A stretch of DNA of 5,597 nucleotides from Pseudomonadota bacterium. Lineage in GTDB: Bacteria > Bdellovibrionota > Bdellovibrionia > Bdellovibrionales > JAEYZS01. Below, one piece after another: positions 5,331-5,597 of this stretch. Positions within the stretch are counted from its first letter, which is position 1. Every line of letters begins with the position of its first letter. The position numbers were made by a program, and so were the translations under genes. Location: positions 1-5,597 of the forward strand of contig JAEYZS010000262.1 of NCBI GenBank assembly GCA_023427925.1, read 5' to 3'. The notes below the pieces were generated by a model. That model was not told the origin of the DNA, ran no database searches, and worked only from the letters and a program-made list of their open reading frames with translations.

Positions 5331-5597
5331 TTCTGAATAAGAATTCTCTTTCTTTTGCTCTTGTTCTTTTTGGAAGGCAAGACTTCTTTTTAACTCAACC
5401 AACTTTCTTTTTCCTGGTGCATTTTCAGATCTAAATTGTTGAGTAACAACAGAGTCGATAGATTCTACTACTTTTCTATAAAGATTTTTTGCGACAACAA
5501 AACCACCATCTGCAACTTGTCTGATCGGCTCCATAATGCTTGACTGTCGGATAAAGTTTTCTGCCTTGTTTTCAAGTGTTTCTTGTCCAATATTGAT
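5304..5597 (-). CDS. Hypothetical protein, C-terminal part only (runs off the right edge)
   Basis: This minus-strand frame stays open from the window edge to a TAG at 5304-5306, giving at least 97 residues. An ATG at 5532-5534 has no ribosome site before it, and the frame continues upstream (ending IRQSSI before that Met), so it is more likely an internal Met of a longer protein. The visible part looks helical (VAKNLYRKVVESIDSVV and following), then basic (GKRKLVELKR), and ends in a very polar tail rich in Glu, Gln, Lys and Ser that is probably disordered. No membrane segment or catalytic motif is visible and I do not recognise the family. It converges on the hit-like genes and shares the hairpin with them, so it is a separate transcription unit. 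A spurious frame is possible, but its length and terminator position argue for a real gene. Confidence 0.6.
   Translation of the reverse strand: MNIGQETLENKAENFIRQSSIMEPIRQVADGGFVVAKNLYRKVVESIDSVVTQQFRSENAPGKRKLVELKRSLAFQKEQEQKKENSYSENEESEDLE

Noticed and set aside
5046..5434. Alternative frames over the 53-residue gene (a minus-strand frame at 5046-5243 and a plus-strand frame at 5144-5434).
   Set aside because: The 53-residue frame has the ribosome site, the signal peptide and the shared motif. The plus-strand alternative reads straight through the terminator hairpin and has no upstream ribosome site.
1..5597. tRNA or rRNA genes, CRISPR arrays, insertion sequences.
   Set aside because: No regular repeat-spacer pattern, cloverleaf, transposase or terminal inverted repeats were seen.

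Overview
The window reads as part of a Tad/Flp (type IVb) pilus cluster joined to a 'host-interaction (hit) locus' of the kind described in Bdellovibrio. The order on the + strand is: a MinD-like/CpaF ATPase fusion, a TadB-like inner-membrane platform protein, a secreted YD-repeat protein, a very small secreted protein, and a second, even smaller secreted protein. In Bdellovibrio bacteriovorus HD100 the hit genes bd0109 (secreted YD-repeat protein) and bd0108 (small secreted protein) lie next to type IVb pilus genes and have been linked to pilus extrusion and to the switch between predatory and prey-independent growth. That link is recalled literature. The assignment here rests on gene order, protein architecture and secretion signals, not on a similarity search. 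The rather AT-rich sequence suggests a lower-GC member of the Bdellovibrio group, but the species cannot be fixed from the window.

Layout. Bases 2-2170 encode a 722-residue protein carrying two complete ATPase modules (CpaE/MinD type, then CpaF/TadA type). Bases 2167-3042 overlap it by 4 bp and encode TadB. A hairpin at 3044-3071 ends this block and no TadC gene follows. Bases 3120-4745 encode a 541-residue secreted YD-repeat protein with no toxin tail. It abuts, with no intervening base, a 73-residue secreted protein (4746-4967). The next 139 bases are non-coding, hold overlapping and nested hairpins, and end in a strong ribosome binding site for a 53-residue secreted protein (5107-5268). 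A 13-bp hairpin (5293-5323) then separates this block from a convergent minus-strand gene that runs off the right edge.

How they may work together. The first two genes make inner-membrane and cytoplasmic machinery for a Tad pilus. The YD-repeat protein and the small proteins all have Sec signal peptides and would act in the periplasm or outside the cell. By analogy with Bd0109/Bd0108 they would form a complex that senses or controls pilus state. The main new point is that the two small proteins share a C-terminal signature (K-x3-F-A-S-[ST]-N-P-x2-T-x-S followed by a Ser-rich tail). The locus therefore appears to carry a tandem pair of hit-like small proteins instead of one, and the second is short enough to be missed by routine gene calling.
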